A stretch of 64,000 bases of DNA from Pseudolysinimonas kribbensis (GTDB taxonomy: Bacteria > Actinomycetota > Actinomycetes > Actinomycetales > Microbacteriaceae), in contig NZ_BSVB01000001.1 in the NCBI RefSeq assembly GCF_030161895.1, forward strand, positions 1,426,001 to 1,490,000, in the 5' to 3' direction. This document shows, piece after piece, positions 32,082 to 40,202 of this stretch (positions within the stretch are counted from its first letter, which is position 1; each line of letters starts with the position of its first letter). The position numbers and the translations under genes are program-made. Below the pieces are notes generated by a model that ran no database searches, was not told the origin of the DNA, and worked only from the letters and a program-made list of their open reading frames with translations.

Positions 32082-33578
32082 ATGACCGACACCTTCGCCC
32101 GCGACGAGGTCGCCCTCGCGCCCGCCTCCCCTTCCGCCGTCACCCCCGACGCGGCGGTGGCCCGCCGCAACCGCACCGCCCTCGCGCTGCTGCTCGCCGC
32201 CGTCTTCGTGGTCTTCCTGAACGAGACGATGATGGCCGTCGCGCTGCCGCGCATCCAGGAGTCGCTGCACATCGATGCGACGAAGGGTCAGTGGCTGACG
32301 ACCGCGTTCGCGCTCACGATGGCCGTCGTCATTCCGATCACCGGATGGCTGATGCAGCGCCTGAACACCCGCACGGTCTTCACCGTCGCGATGTCGAGCT
32401 TCGTGACCGGCACGATCGTCGCGGCTCTGTCACCGGTCTTCGAGATCCTGGTGGCCGGCCGCGTCATCCAGGCGGTGGGCACGGCGATCATGATGCCGCT
32501 CATGATGACCACGGTCATGACGATCGTGCCGGCACAGGAGCGCGGCCGGGTGATGGGGCGCGTCTCGATCGTCATGTCGGTCGCGCCCGCGGTCGGGCCG
32601 ATCGTCTCGGGCGCGCTCATCCAGGTGCTGCCGTGGCAGGGGTTGTTCTGGGTCATGCTGCCCATCGCGCTCACGATGCTCCTCATCGGCGTGCGCCGCG
32701 TGCCGAACGTCTCGGAGACCCGCCGCGTACCCCTCGACACGGCCTCGGTGATCCTGTCGGCCCTCGCCTTCTCCGCGCTGGTCTTCGGCCTCAGCCAGAT
32801 CGGTGCGGGCGCGGTCGGCGAGGCCGCGGTGCCGCCGTGGATCCCGATCGTGGCCGGCCTGCTGACCCTCGGCGCCTTCGGGTGGCGGCAGGTCGTGCTG
32901 CAGCGCACCGATTCCGCGCTGCTCGACCTGCGGACCTTCCTCTCCCGCGACTTCGCGGTCTCGGTCGCCATGATGACGGCCGCGATGGTCGCGCTGTTCG
33001 GCGCGTTCATCGTGCTGCCGCAGTTCGCGCGCTACACCCTCGGGCTCGAGCCCATCTGGGTCGGCGCCCTGCTGCTGCCGGGTGGGCTGCTGATGGGACT
33101 CGCAGGACCGACGGTGGGCCGGCTGTACGACCGCTTCGGCCCGCGTCGCCTGGTCATCCCGGGATCCATCGGCCTCGCCGTGTCGCTCTGGACGCTGGCG
33201 CTGGGGCTCGGCGAGGGCTCCTCGTGGATCGTGCTGCTGGGCGCCCACATCGTGCTGATGCTGTCGCTCGCGTTCCTGTTCACGCCGGCGTTCAGCGCCT
33301 CGCTCGGCTCGCTGCCCCCGCAGCTCTACTCGCAGGGCAGCGCCACGATCGCGACACTGCAGCAGGTGGCCGGCGCGGCCGGGACGGCGATCTTCGTCGC
33401 CCTGTACGCGACCGGGATCACGGCCACCGGCACGGCGGACCCCGACCTCCCGTCGGCCGCGGCCGCCGCCGATGGCGCGCACCTGGCGTTCCTCGCCGGC
33501 GGCATCCTGTCGTTCGCGGTCATCGCGCTTGCACTGTTCGTGCGCAGGCCCGCTGCGACGACCCACCCGGAGCACTGA
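32082..33578 (+). CDS. MFS drug:proton antiporter, DHA2 type (EmrB/QacA-like)
   Basis: This 498-residue inner-membrane exporter has about fourteen helices. Motifs include VVFLNETMMAVALPRIQESL (helix 1), WLTTAFALTMAVVIPITGWLMQRL, a GRVIQAVGTAIMMPLMM motif B, and APAVGPIVSGAL motif C, which marks antiporters. ATG 32082 follows GAGGAG. It is divergent from an HxlR regulator, a classic arrangement for a drug or toxicant efflux pump under repression. The substrate is unknown. Confidence 0.92.
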   Translation: MTDTFARDEVALAPASPSAVTPDAAVARRNRTALALLLAAVFVVFLNETMMAVALPRIQESLHIDATKGQWLTTAFALTMAVVIPITGWLMQRLNTRTVFTVAMSSFVTGTIVAALSPVFEILVAGRVIQAVGTAIMMPLMMTTVMTIVPAQERGRVMGRVSIVMSVAPAVGPIVSGALIQVLPWQGLFWVMLPIALTMLLIGVRRVPNVSETRRVPLDTASVILSALAFSALVFGLSQIGAGAVGEAAVPPWIPIVAGLLTLGAFGWRQVVLQRTDSALLDLRTFLSRDFAVSVAMMTAAMVALFGAFIVLPQFARYTLGLEPIWVGALLLPGGLLMGLAGPTVGRLYDRFGPRRLVIPGSIGLAVSLWTLALGLGEGSSWIVLLGAHIVLMLSLAFLFTPAFSASLGSLPPQLYSQGSATIATLQQVAGAAGTAIFVALYATGITATGTADPDLPSAAAAADGAHLAFLAGGILSFAVIALALFVRRPAATTHPEH

Positions 33579-33593
33579 CGCCGGGCGCCTCCG

Positions 33594-34511
33594 TCAGACC
33601 GCCGCGGCGTCGGCGGCCAGGCGCAGTGCGCCGTCGACCGGGGGCGCCTCGAGCAGCTGCAGTCCGAGCGGGCGCGGGAGGACGGCGAGGCGCGCGGCGA
33701 GGGCCGCCCGCAGCCGAGGCTGCGACGAGACGACCCCGCCCGCGGCGACGACCTTCTCGCCGAGGGCGCCGCGGCGCTGCACCGACGCGATCTCGGCGAC
33801 CAGGCGATCCGCGGCATCCTCGATCGTCTCCAGCGCGACGGCCGATCCGGCATCCGCCGCCGAGAAGACGACGGGTGCGGCGTCGCCCCAGCGGTCCTGC
33901 GAGGCGTCGACCGTCGTCGAGGTCGCGAGGTCGTGCACCGCCACCCCGAACGCGTCCGCGAGCAGCGGGATGATCGCGTCCTCGATGCCGTCGTCGACCA
34001 GCGGCAGCACGCGCACGAGCGCTTCGCGCACGAGACCGGGCGCGCTGCCCCAGTCGCCGAGCATCCACCCGTGGCCGCCCGCTCCGATCTGCCGCCCATC
34101 GGCATCGCGCCCCGACACGATCGAACCCGTGCCCACGACGAGGGCGATCGCCGGCTCCGGGCCGGCCGCGGGCACGATGAGCTCGCCGTCGTTCTCGACG
34201 CGCACCCGGATGCCGAGGCCGCCCGACAGCACGTCCCGCGCGAGCGCGAGCTGCTGCTCCGTGTCACCGTCGTGCAGGCCGACCGCCACGGACGTGCCCG
34301 GTCCTACGACGGCGTGGGTGGCGATCCACTCGGCGAGCCGGGGCAGGTTGCCGTCGTCGGAGAACAGCATGTCGTGTCGCCAGTCGGCCGATGGCCGGAT
34401 GACGTCGCGGCGCGCGCCATCGGGTCCGATCGCCGCGAGATGCGTCTTGGTGCCGCCGACGTCGATGCCGACGAGACGATCGAGGCGGGAGACGTTGTTC
34501 ACGAAGGACAT
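33594..34511 (-). CDS. BadF/BadG/BcrA/BcrD-type ATPase, N-acetylglucosamine-kinase-like
   Basis: This 305-residue actin-fold ATPase begins LVGIDVGGTKTHLAAIGPDG (phosphate 1 loop), with VAVGLHDGD and VENDGELIVPAAG. The phosphate 2 loop is IALVVGTGSIVSGRDADG. GAGGHGWMLGDWGS is typical of the GlcNAc-kinase branch. It probably phosphorylates an amino sugar or a related sugar. The start is ATG 34511, with a GTG at 34502 as alternative. It is divergent from an MFS gene, and the shared 75-base gap holds a perfect palindrome. Confidence 0.82.
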   Translation of the reverse strand: MSFVNNVSRLDRLVGIDVGGTKTHLAAIGPDGARRDVIRPSADWRHDMLFSDDGNLPRLAEWIATHAVVGPGTSVAVGLHDGDTEQQLALARDVLSGGLGIRVRVENDGELIVPAAGPEPAIALVVGTGSIVSGRDADGRQIGAGGHGWMLGDWGSAPGLVREALVRVLPLVDDGIEDAIIPLLADAFGVAVHDLATSTTVDASQDRWGDAAPVVFSAADAGSAVALETIEDAADRLVAEIASVQRRGALGEKVVAAGGVVSSQPRLRAALAARLAVLPRPLGLQLLEAPPVDGALRLAADAAAV

Positions 34512-34567
34512 TCTGTCGGCGCGCCGGAGGGGATCCGAATCCGGCCGCACCGAGCGGACCGAGAAAC

Positions 34568-34583
34568 AGGACGATATCGTCCT
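34568..34583. promoter_or_regulatory. Perfect 16-bp palindrome (operator) upstream of MFS gene
   Basis: AGGACGATATCGTCCT is perfectly self-complementary and lies 4 bases before the MFS GTG start. Its core GGACGA..TCGTCC recurs in the palindrome at 37425-37442 upstream of a TetR gene, which is therefore the likely binder. Occupancy here would block the exporter's start region directly. Confidence 0.65.
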
Positions 34584-34586
34584 ATC

Positions 34587-35806
34587 GTGACGATTCGAGA
34601 CGCGGGCAGGCGGGGAGGGATGCGCGGACTCGCGTTCGTCTCCGCCGTGATCTCCCTGGTGGCGGTGTTCGCCGGGGTGGGCTCGACGATTCCACTGTTC
34701 AACGTCTACCGGGCCGAGGACGGGTTCACCAACGCCGGCATCGCCATCGCCGTCGTCGCGTACTCCGCCGCCACCCTCGTCACGCTGCTGATTCTGGGAC
34801 GCCTGTCCGGCCATCTCGGTCGACGGCCCATCGCGATCGCCAGCCTGGTGCTGCTCGTGCTGGGCTGCGGCCTGCTCTTGAACGTGCACGACATCGGCAT
34901 CCTGATCGCCGCCCGGGTGCTCATGGGCTTCGGTGCCGGACTGGCCAGCAGCAGCCTGACCGCCTACATCGTCGACGCGGCACCCGCCAGGCCGACCTGG
35001 CTGGCCTCCGTCGCCTCCAGCCAGACGGTCATGCTCGGTCTCGCCATCGGCGCCATCGGGTCGGGCGCCCTGATCCAGTTCGCTCCGTGGCCGCGCGATC
35101 TCACCCTCCTCGCCGTCATCGGTCTGCTCCTCGCGTCCGTCGCGCTCATCGCACTCAGCCCGGAGACGGCCGACCCCATGCCGGGCGCCTGGCGTTCGCT
35201 GCGGCCCAGCGTCCGCGTCGCCCCCGGGTCAGGCCCGTGCTTCCCGTCGCCGCCGCGGTCCTGCTGGCCACGTGGGCGACGGGCGCCTTCTACCAGGCGT
35301 TCGTGCCCGCGCTCGTCGAGAATCAACTCCATACCGGCAGTTCCGTCGTCCTGGGGCTGGTGTTCGCCGCGTACATGGCGCCCAGCGCACTGGGCGCTCC
35401 GCTCGGCGGTCGGTTCACGCCCGCGGGAGCGCAACGCATCGGCATGGCGGCCTTCCTCGCCGGATGGATCGGTGTGATCACGGCGATCACCAGTGGCGCG
35501 TTGCCGCTGTTCATCGGAGCGACCGTCGTCGCCGGAGCCGGTCAGGGGATCGCCATCAGTGCCGCGACGCGCGGCCTGCTGTGGGGCAGCACCGTCGTCG
35601 ACCGGGCACCGATCTTCGCCGTGATCTACCTCCTCAGCTACAGCGGTGCCACGATCCCCAGCCTCATCTCCGGCCAGCTCTCCCGCACGCTGTCACTGCC
35701 GGATATCGCGCTCGGATACGGTGCGCTGGCTCTCATCGCCACGGTGTTCGTCATCATCGCGGCACGCAGTCCGGCCTGGCGCACCGGCGGTGCTGGTCTC
35801 GATTGA
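34587..35806 (+). CDS. MFS transporter (frameshifted)
   Basis: This inner-membrane protein of about 406 residues has twelve apparent helices and the GRLSGHLGRRPIAIASLVLL motif between helices 2 and 3. It resembles small-molecule exporters of the DHA1/YfcJ kind (FNVYRAEDGFTNAGIAIAVVAYSA). The N- and C-terminal halves are joined by restoring one base in the C5 run at 35221-35225. GTG 34587 is the start; GTG-ACG then ATG at 34620 is an alternative. A perfect palindrome just before the start suggests TetR-type repression. The substrate is unknown. Confidence 0.8.
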
Positions 35807-35929
35807 CCGCGGCCCTAGGCTGACCCCGGACGACGACCGCTGGCGACGGGCAACGGCCCAGCGGACGAGAGCCGAAGACGGAGCGATGCGCAGACCACAC
35901 GGACCCGATGCCATGCCCGGCGACGTCTC

Positions 35930-36939
35930 GTGACCGCCGGTTCGGTCGACCCGGCGACGCGGCCCGAGCTGTGGCGCGGCGCCGTGACCTGGGAGCGGGT
36001 CGCGGGCGGCATCCGGCCGTGGCGCCTCGATCCCGAGGATGCACCGCTCGCCTTTGCGCCCGAGCTGTTCGAACGTGCGCGCGCCGCCGCGGGGTCCGGC
36101 TGGAGATGCGCACGGATGCCCGCCGGCTCGAACTCGAGCTCGATGTGGCGGGCGCGGAGCCCCTGCCGTTCGACCTGGTGGTGGACGGGGAGCTGCGAGC
36201 GCGCCGGAAGGTCGCGGGACCGGCATCCCTCGACTTCGACCTGCCGGGATCGGATGCCGCCGTCGCGCTCTGGCTGCCGCAGGGCGGAGAGGTCGTCGTA
36301 CGACGCGCGGCCGTGCGCGACGCGGCCGCCGCAGAGCCGTCGAGAAGCGCCCCGCGGTGGGTCGCCTACGGCAGCTCGATCACGCAGTGCGTGGCCAGCC
36401 CGGGCCCCTCCGAGACCTGGCCCGCGCTCGTGGCGCGGCGGCTCGATCTCGACCTGACGTGCCTGGGCTTCAGCGCCGAATGCCATCTCGACCCGGTCGT
36501 CGCCCGCCAGATCGCGGCGCTGCCGGCAGAGCTCATCAGCCTGTGCCTGGGCATCAACGTGTACGGGCGGCTCTCCTTCTCCGCCCGCAGCTGGCGTGGC
36601 CAGGTGGCGGACTTCATCCGCCGGGTCCGGGAGGGGCATCCGGGCACCCCGCTGCTCGTGACCTCGCCGATCGGCTGCCCCGCGCGCGAGTCGACCCCGA
36701 ACGCGAACGGGATGACGCTCCGCGATCTCCGCGACGGCGTCCACGAGGTGGTGCGTGATCTGGCCGGACGGGGAGACTCTGCGATCCACCTGGTCGACGG
36801 GCGCGACCTCCTCGCCGAGTCGGAGGCGCGTCACCTGTTCGACGGGCTTCACCCCGATCAGGAGGGGAATGTGCTGATCGCCTCGCGTGTCGCCGCGGCG
36901 CTGCGCGCGGCGGCGGGCGACATCGTTCCTGCCGGCTGA
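35930..36939 (+). CDS. SGNH/GDSL-type hydrolase (frameshifted)
   Basis: This is a probable carbohydrate esterase or lipase of about 336 residues. An N-terminal jelly-roll-like region precedes the SGNH domain, which starts APRWVAYGSSITQCVASPGPSETWPALVARRL with the nucleophile Ser in GSSIT. ISLCLGINVYG corresponds to the oxyanion Asn/Gly block. DGLHPDQEG near the C-terminus holds the catalytic Asp-His pair. The halves join after restoring one base in the G4 run at 36091-36094. The probable start is GTG 35930, which overlaps a 15-codon ORF (35886-35933). The 123-base gap from the MFS gene holds nothing else that I recognise. Confidence 0.8.
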
Positions 36940-37378
36940 GCGTCGGGACCGTCCGTGGCCGACCTCGCCGGGCGGGCGGGGACGGCCAGGAGGGGCGCCA
37001 GCGCCAGATCGAGCGCGGCGATCAGCGGCCACGGGTCCTGGGCGAGCTGGCTCAGGATGCTTCCCCGTGCAGCGCCGCCAGGACCAGCACCGCGGTCCTG
37101 TCGCCATCGATGTCGCCGGACGCGCCGGCCGTCGCGCTCGTGGCGCCGGACCGGAGCAGCCGATCCACCGTCTCGGCGATGAGCTCGCGCCATCGATCGA
37201 GGAAGTCGGCCCGGTCGGTCACCTCACCCGTCGGACGCAGCGCGAGTGCGTACGGCGACTGCGGCGCCGACAACTCGTCGACCACGCCGCGGCTCCAGCC
37301 GGCGAGCGTGGGTCCGTCGGTGACGGCGGCCAGGCCCGCGCGCTCGCGCGCCAGGACCTGCGCGAAATGATCTTTCAA
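36858..37378 (-). pseudogene. TetR-family regulator remnant without DNA-binding domain (also frameshifted)
   Basis: The reverse strand reads DHFAQVLARERAGLAAVTDGP, then LLRSGATSAT and TAVLVLAALHG. After one lost base in the C4 run at 37063-37066 it continues SILSQLAQDPWPLIAALDLALAPLLA. This matches the ligand-binding C-terminal half of TetR regulators, beginning exactly where the helix-turn-helix normally ends. Upstream, at 37380-37500, no helix-turn-helix is coded in any frame; instead the promoter and palindrome of the next TetR gene lie there. A 5' deletion is likely. The tail overlaps the convergent hydrolase gene. Confidence 0.65.
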
Positions 37379-37424
37379 CCCATCACCCTGCCAGCCGCCT
37401 TCATCACGGTCATTCTGCCCCGCG

Positions 37425-37442
37425 CTGGACGAATTCGTCCAG
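37425..37442. promoter_or_regulatory. Perfect 18-bp palindrome upstream of TetR gene
   Basis: CTGGACGAATTCGTCCAG is perfectly self-complementary and lies 61 bases before the TetR ATG, the expected place for an autoregulatory operator. It shares GGACGA..TCGTCC with the palindrome at 34568-34583. Confidence 0.7.
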
Positions 37443-37503
37443 TTTGAGCGCCGCCGGTGGCGTGCGAAATCCTCGGAACAGTTGATACGGTCTGCCTGAA
37501 CCC

Positions 37504-38079
37504 ATGGCATACAACTCCGCCGAAACCCGTAGGCGCCTGCTCGAAGCGGCCATCGAGGAGTTCAGCGCGCATGGGATCGCCGGCGCACGTGTCGAGACGA
37601 TCGCTCGCCGGGCACGCGCGAACAAGCAGGCGATCTACCAGTACTTCGGCAGCAAGGAGCGGCTCTTCCTCGCGGCGTTCGAGGACCGGATGCTCGCCCT
37701 CCAGCAGACCATCCATTTCGACGAGTCGGACCTGGCGGAATACGCCGGGCGGGTGTTCGACGCGTACGCCGATTCACCCCAGACCTGGCGGATCACTTTC
37801 TGGGCGCAGCTCGAGCGGGGCCTGAACCATCTGCACATCCCGGCCCTGGACGCCGCCTCCCAGGAACACGCCGCGCGCATCCTGCAGGCCCAGCAGGTGG
37901 GCAGGATCACCCGCCGGTACACGCCGGAGACGATCCTCGCGTTGAGCCGCAGCCTGGCCCTCACCTGGCAGGTGCACCCCGCAGAGCGCGACGCGATCAC
38001 GGCGCAGGAACGCGGGAAGCGTCGCGAGGTGGTCGTCGCCTCGATGCGGGCGCTGCTCGACGACGACGCCCACGACTGA
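37504..38079 (+). CDS. TetR/AcrR-family transcriptional regulator
   Basis: This 191-residue repressor has a standard N-terminal helix-turn-helix (RRRLLEAAIEEFSAHGIAGARVETIARRARANKQAIYQYFGSKERLF region, residues 9-55). A helical ligand-binding domain follows, with RITFWAQLERGLNHL. The start MAYNSAETRR at 37504 is clear. Two related perfect palindromes, one at its own promoter and one at the MFS gene at 34587, are probable targets. The ligand is unknown. It is intact. Confidence 0.9.
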   Translation: MAYNSAETRRRLLEAAIEEFSAHGIAGARVETIARRARANKQAIYQYFGSKERLFLAAFEDRMLALQQTIHFDESDLAEYAGRVFDAYADSPQTWRITFWAQLERGLNHLHIPALDAASQEHAARILQAQQVGRITRRYTPETILALSRSLALTWQVHPAERDAITAQERGKRREVVVASMRALLDDDAHD

Positions 38080-38157
38080 AGCGGGTGGCCGTCGGCGCGG
38101 ACCCGCCTTGACATCCACGCTCCCGGGTCGCTTGGCTTGATCTCGAAATCATCCATC

Positions 38158-38168
38158 CGGATGTTTTC
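38158..38168 (+). promoter_or_regulatory. Shared 11-base promoter element (CGGATGTTTTC)
   Basis: CGGATGTTTTC lies 27 bases before the start of the Met/His-rich protein. The identical 11 bases occur at 42881-42891 ahead of the ferritin-like gene, in opposite orientation relative to the gene. It extends to an ATCCGGAT palindrome here. It is probably part of a common regulatory site of the redox island. Confidence 0.4.
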
Positions 38169-38195
38169 GTATCGGCACGACGAAGGACGGGATCG

Positions 38196-38411
38196 ATGAG
38201 CGACGAGAAGATGGAACCGGCGGCGGAGATGCCCCGGATGGGCGACGGAATGACGCCGCACATGGACGGCTCGGAGCACGCCATGGGCGAGCACACCATG
38301 GAGGAACACGCCATGGGCGAGCACGGCATGGACGAGCACGCCATGGGCACTGACGACATGGCGATGGGCGGCAAGGCCGAGAAGCCGGACGCCGAGGAAC
38401 TGCCCGACTGA
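38196..38411 (+). CDS. Met/His-rich small protein with five EHxM pentapeptide repeats
   Basis: This 71-residue protein has 13 Met and 6 His residues. Residues 27-51 (38274-38348) are five tandem copies of Glu-His-x-Met-x, where x is mostly Ala and the fifth residue Gly, Glu or Asp. There is no signal peptide or membrane helix, so it should be cytosolic. Alternating His and Met with acidic residues suggests binding of Cu(I) or another soft metal, or scavenging of oxidants by Met (inference). ATG 38196 follows GGACGGG. It stands alone before a terminator, next to redox enzymes with a matching promoter element. I recognise no family. Confidence 0.65.
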   Translation: MSDEKMEPAAEMPRMGDGMTPHMDGSEHAMGEHTMEEHAMGEHGMDEHAMGTDDMAMGGKAEKPDAEELPD

Positions 38412-38423
38412 CCCGCCGGGTCT

Positions 38424-38463
38424 GCGGCGACCGGCGCGCGAGCGCGCTCGACCCGGTCGCCGC
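38424..38463. terminator. Bidirectional hairpin between convergent genes
   Basis: GCGGCGACCGG (38424-38434) pairs perfectly with CCGGTCGCCGC (38453-38463). It sits between the ends of the Met/His-rich gene and the convergent DUF6510 gene, so it can stop transcripts from both sides. T tracts are absent, as is common at this base composition. Confidence 0.6.
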
Positions 38464-38472
38464 GGGTGGCGA

Positions 38473-38727
38473 CTACCGCTCGAGCTCGATGGCCGTCATA
38501 CCCCGCAGGCTGAGCCAGGTTCTGCCGTCTCCGCGCACGACCGTGGCGAGCACCTCGTGGCAGGCCCGGCATCGCGCCACCCAGCCGGCCGCGTCCGGAT
38601 AGACGAGAGCCATGGCGAGTGCGGCGACGTCGCCGCAGTTCGCGCACCGCGACCTGGCCGTGGTGGGCTCCACCGTGAGCAGTTCGCTGAGCACGCCCGA
38701 CATCGCATTGCCGTCGATGTGGGTCAT
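38473..38727 (-). CDS. DUF6510-type zinc-ribbon protein
   Basis: This 84-residue protein has two CxxC pairs (CANCGD and CRACHE) separated by about 27 residues, forming a probable zinc ribbon. It closes with TWLSLRGMTAIELER. Such small proteins are commonly encoded with a ferredoxin-reductase-like flavoprotein and a sulfite-oxidase-like molybdoprotein in Actinobacteria, as here. ATG 38727 is chosen because GGAGG lies 6 bases upstream; ATG 38733 abuts that site. It overlaps or nearly overlaps the reductase stop, so it is translationally coupled. The role is unknown. Confidence 0.75.
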   Translation of the reverse strand: MTHIDGNAMSGVLSELLTVEPTTARSRCANCGDVAALAMALVYPDAAGWVARCRACHEVLATVVRGDGRTWLSLRGMTAIELER

Positions 38728-38729
38728 CT

Positions 38730-39490
38730 TCATCCTCCGTACCGCTCGGCGCGCAGGCGCTTCGGGTCGTGCCCGAGCTCGAGCGCCCAATTCAGGACCC
38801 CCTCGACGAAGGGGTCGCACCGCAGACGTAGACCGTCGGTTCCTGCTCGGCGGGGGTCAGCGCCGCAGCGAACCGCTCCCGCGTGATCCGTCCGGCCGGC
38901 GTGGTCGAGCCGGGAGGCGCCTCGCGCGTGTAGACGTACTCGGTGCTCAGCAGGCCGGCGGATTCCGCCGCGGCCAGCTCCTCGCGGAAGAAGACGTCGG
39001 CCGGGCTGCGGATCGAGTACAGCATCCGGAACGGCGCGGCGTCGCCCGCCTGCACGTGGGTGCGGATGATCGACACCATCGGCACGACGCCCGAGCCGCC
39101 GGCGATGAGCTGGACGGGCCGCACCGGTTCGGCGGACGCCGAGGGCTGCCAGACGAACCACCCGCCGAGGGGGCCGTGCACCTCCACCTCATCACCCACC
39201 GCCAGGACGTCGTTCAGGTACGGCGACACCTCCCCGTCCGGGAGGCGATCGACGGCGAGCTGGATGACGCCGCCCTCGCCGGCGGACGCCAGCGAGTACG
39301 ACCGGCTGGCCTGATAGCCGTCATCGGCCGTGAGTCGCACGTCGACATGCTGGCCACCTAGGCTGCCGGGCCATCCGGGCACGTCGAGGGTGATCCGGCG
39401 AGAACGGGGCGTCTCCTGCTGCACGCCGACGACGGTGCCGACCCGCCAGGCGACGCGCCGCTCGGTCGCCGGGCTGGAGGTGAGGCTCAC
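38730..39490 (-). CDS. FAD/NAD(P)-binding ferredoxin-reductase-like oxidoreductase (frameshifted)
   Basis: This flavoprotein of about 253 residues has the FNR fold. The FAD site is RSYSLAS near residue 75, the nucleotide site VQLIAGGSGVVPMVSIIR, and the C-terminal VYVCGATP follows. There is no 2Fe-2S domain. The last 30 residues (FVEGVLNWALELGHDPKRL) are in another frame and joined by restoring one base in the G/C run at 38811-38814. GTG 39490 overlaps the stop of the molybdoprotein gene. It is presumably its electron-transfer partner. Confidence 0.82.
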
Positions 39491-40082
39491 CAGTACCGCT
39501 CTTCCTTCCACGGGTCGCCGTGGATGCTGTACCCGTTGCTCTCCCAGAACCCGGGCTGCTCGCGCTCCATCATCCGCAGACCCCGCACCCACTTGGCGCT
39601 CTTCCAGAAGTACAGGTGCGGCACCAGAAGCCGGGCCGGGCCGCCGTGCTCGGCGGTCAGCGGCCGGCCGTCGGCTTCGAACGCGATCCACGCCCGCCCG
39701 TCCAGGAGCTCGTCGAGCGGGATGTTGGTCGTGTAGCCGCCGTAGCTGTGGGCCATCACGTAGTCGGATGACGTCGTGACCTGCGCGAAGATCTTGTCGA
39801 GCGAGACGCCGCGCCAGTTCATTCCGAGCCGAGACCAGTGCGTGACGCAGTGGATGTCGATCTCGATGTCGTCGACCCCGAGCGCGTGCATCTCGTCCCA
39901 GCTCCATCGGGACGTCTGCCCCTTCTCGGTCTCGACGCTGAACTCCCACTCGTCCGGCTGCACCGGGGGTGTGGGGCCGGCCGTCAGCACGGGCCAACCG
40001 GACACGAGCGTCTGGCCGGGGGAAGCCGCGAGTCGGCGCCGCCGCGCGGGCGGCCCGCGAATCCTCGATTGACCGGAGCCAT
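39487..40082 (-). CDS. Sulfite-oxidase-like molybdopterin oxidoreductase (frameshifted)
   Basis: This molybdopterin-binding protein of about 198 residues resembles the catalytic domain of sulfite oxidase/YedY. IDIHCVTHWSRLGMNWRGVSL contains the Cys expected to bind molybdenum, followed by SYGGYTTNIPLDEL and HGGPARLLVPHLYFWKSAKWVRGL. ATG 40082 (MAPVNRGFAGRP) links to the body after restoring one base in the G5 run at 40018-40022. It has no twin-arginine signal, so it is likely cytosolic. It heads the three-gene operon with reductase and zinc-ribbon genes. The substrate is unknown. Confidence 0.83.
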
Positions 40083-40114
40083 GAACGATCCTTCCGGTGT
40101 CGGTCCGGCTGTTT

Positions 40115-40128
40115 CAACCAGACGGGTG
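40115..40128 (-). promoter_or_regulatory. Shared 14-base promoter element, copy upstream of the molybdoprotein operon
   Basis: CAACCAGACGGGTG (as on the plus strand) lies 32 bases before the molybdoprotein start. It matches CAACCAGACGGATG at 42873-42886 in 13 of 14 bases and in the same orientation relative to the downstream gene. It may be a promoter or activator site for the redox island. Confidence 0.45.
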
Positions 40129-40202
40129 AATTCGAGGCTACCGGGCGCGACCGCACGGCTCAACCGCGCGCGCAGGGGTGGCGACCGCGACGTCGCGACC
40201 GC

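Noticed and set aside
36858..37510. A new small protein family starting near 37510
   Set aside because: The C-terminal sequence matches the TetR ligand domain, and the extra N-terminal residues cover the promoter and palindrome of the next gene.
38274..38348. 15-base tandem repeat as a mobile or satellite element
   Set aside because: The repeat is in frame, varies at third positions and codes a regular EHxM pattern, so it is a protein repeat.
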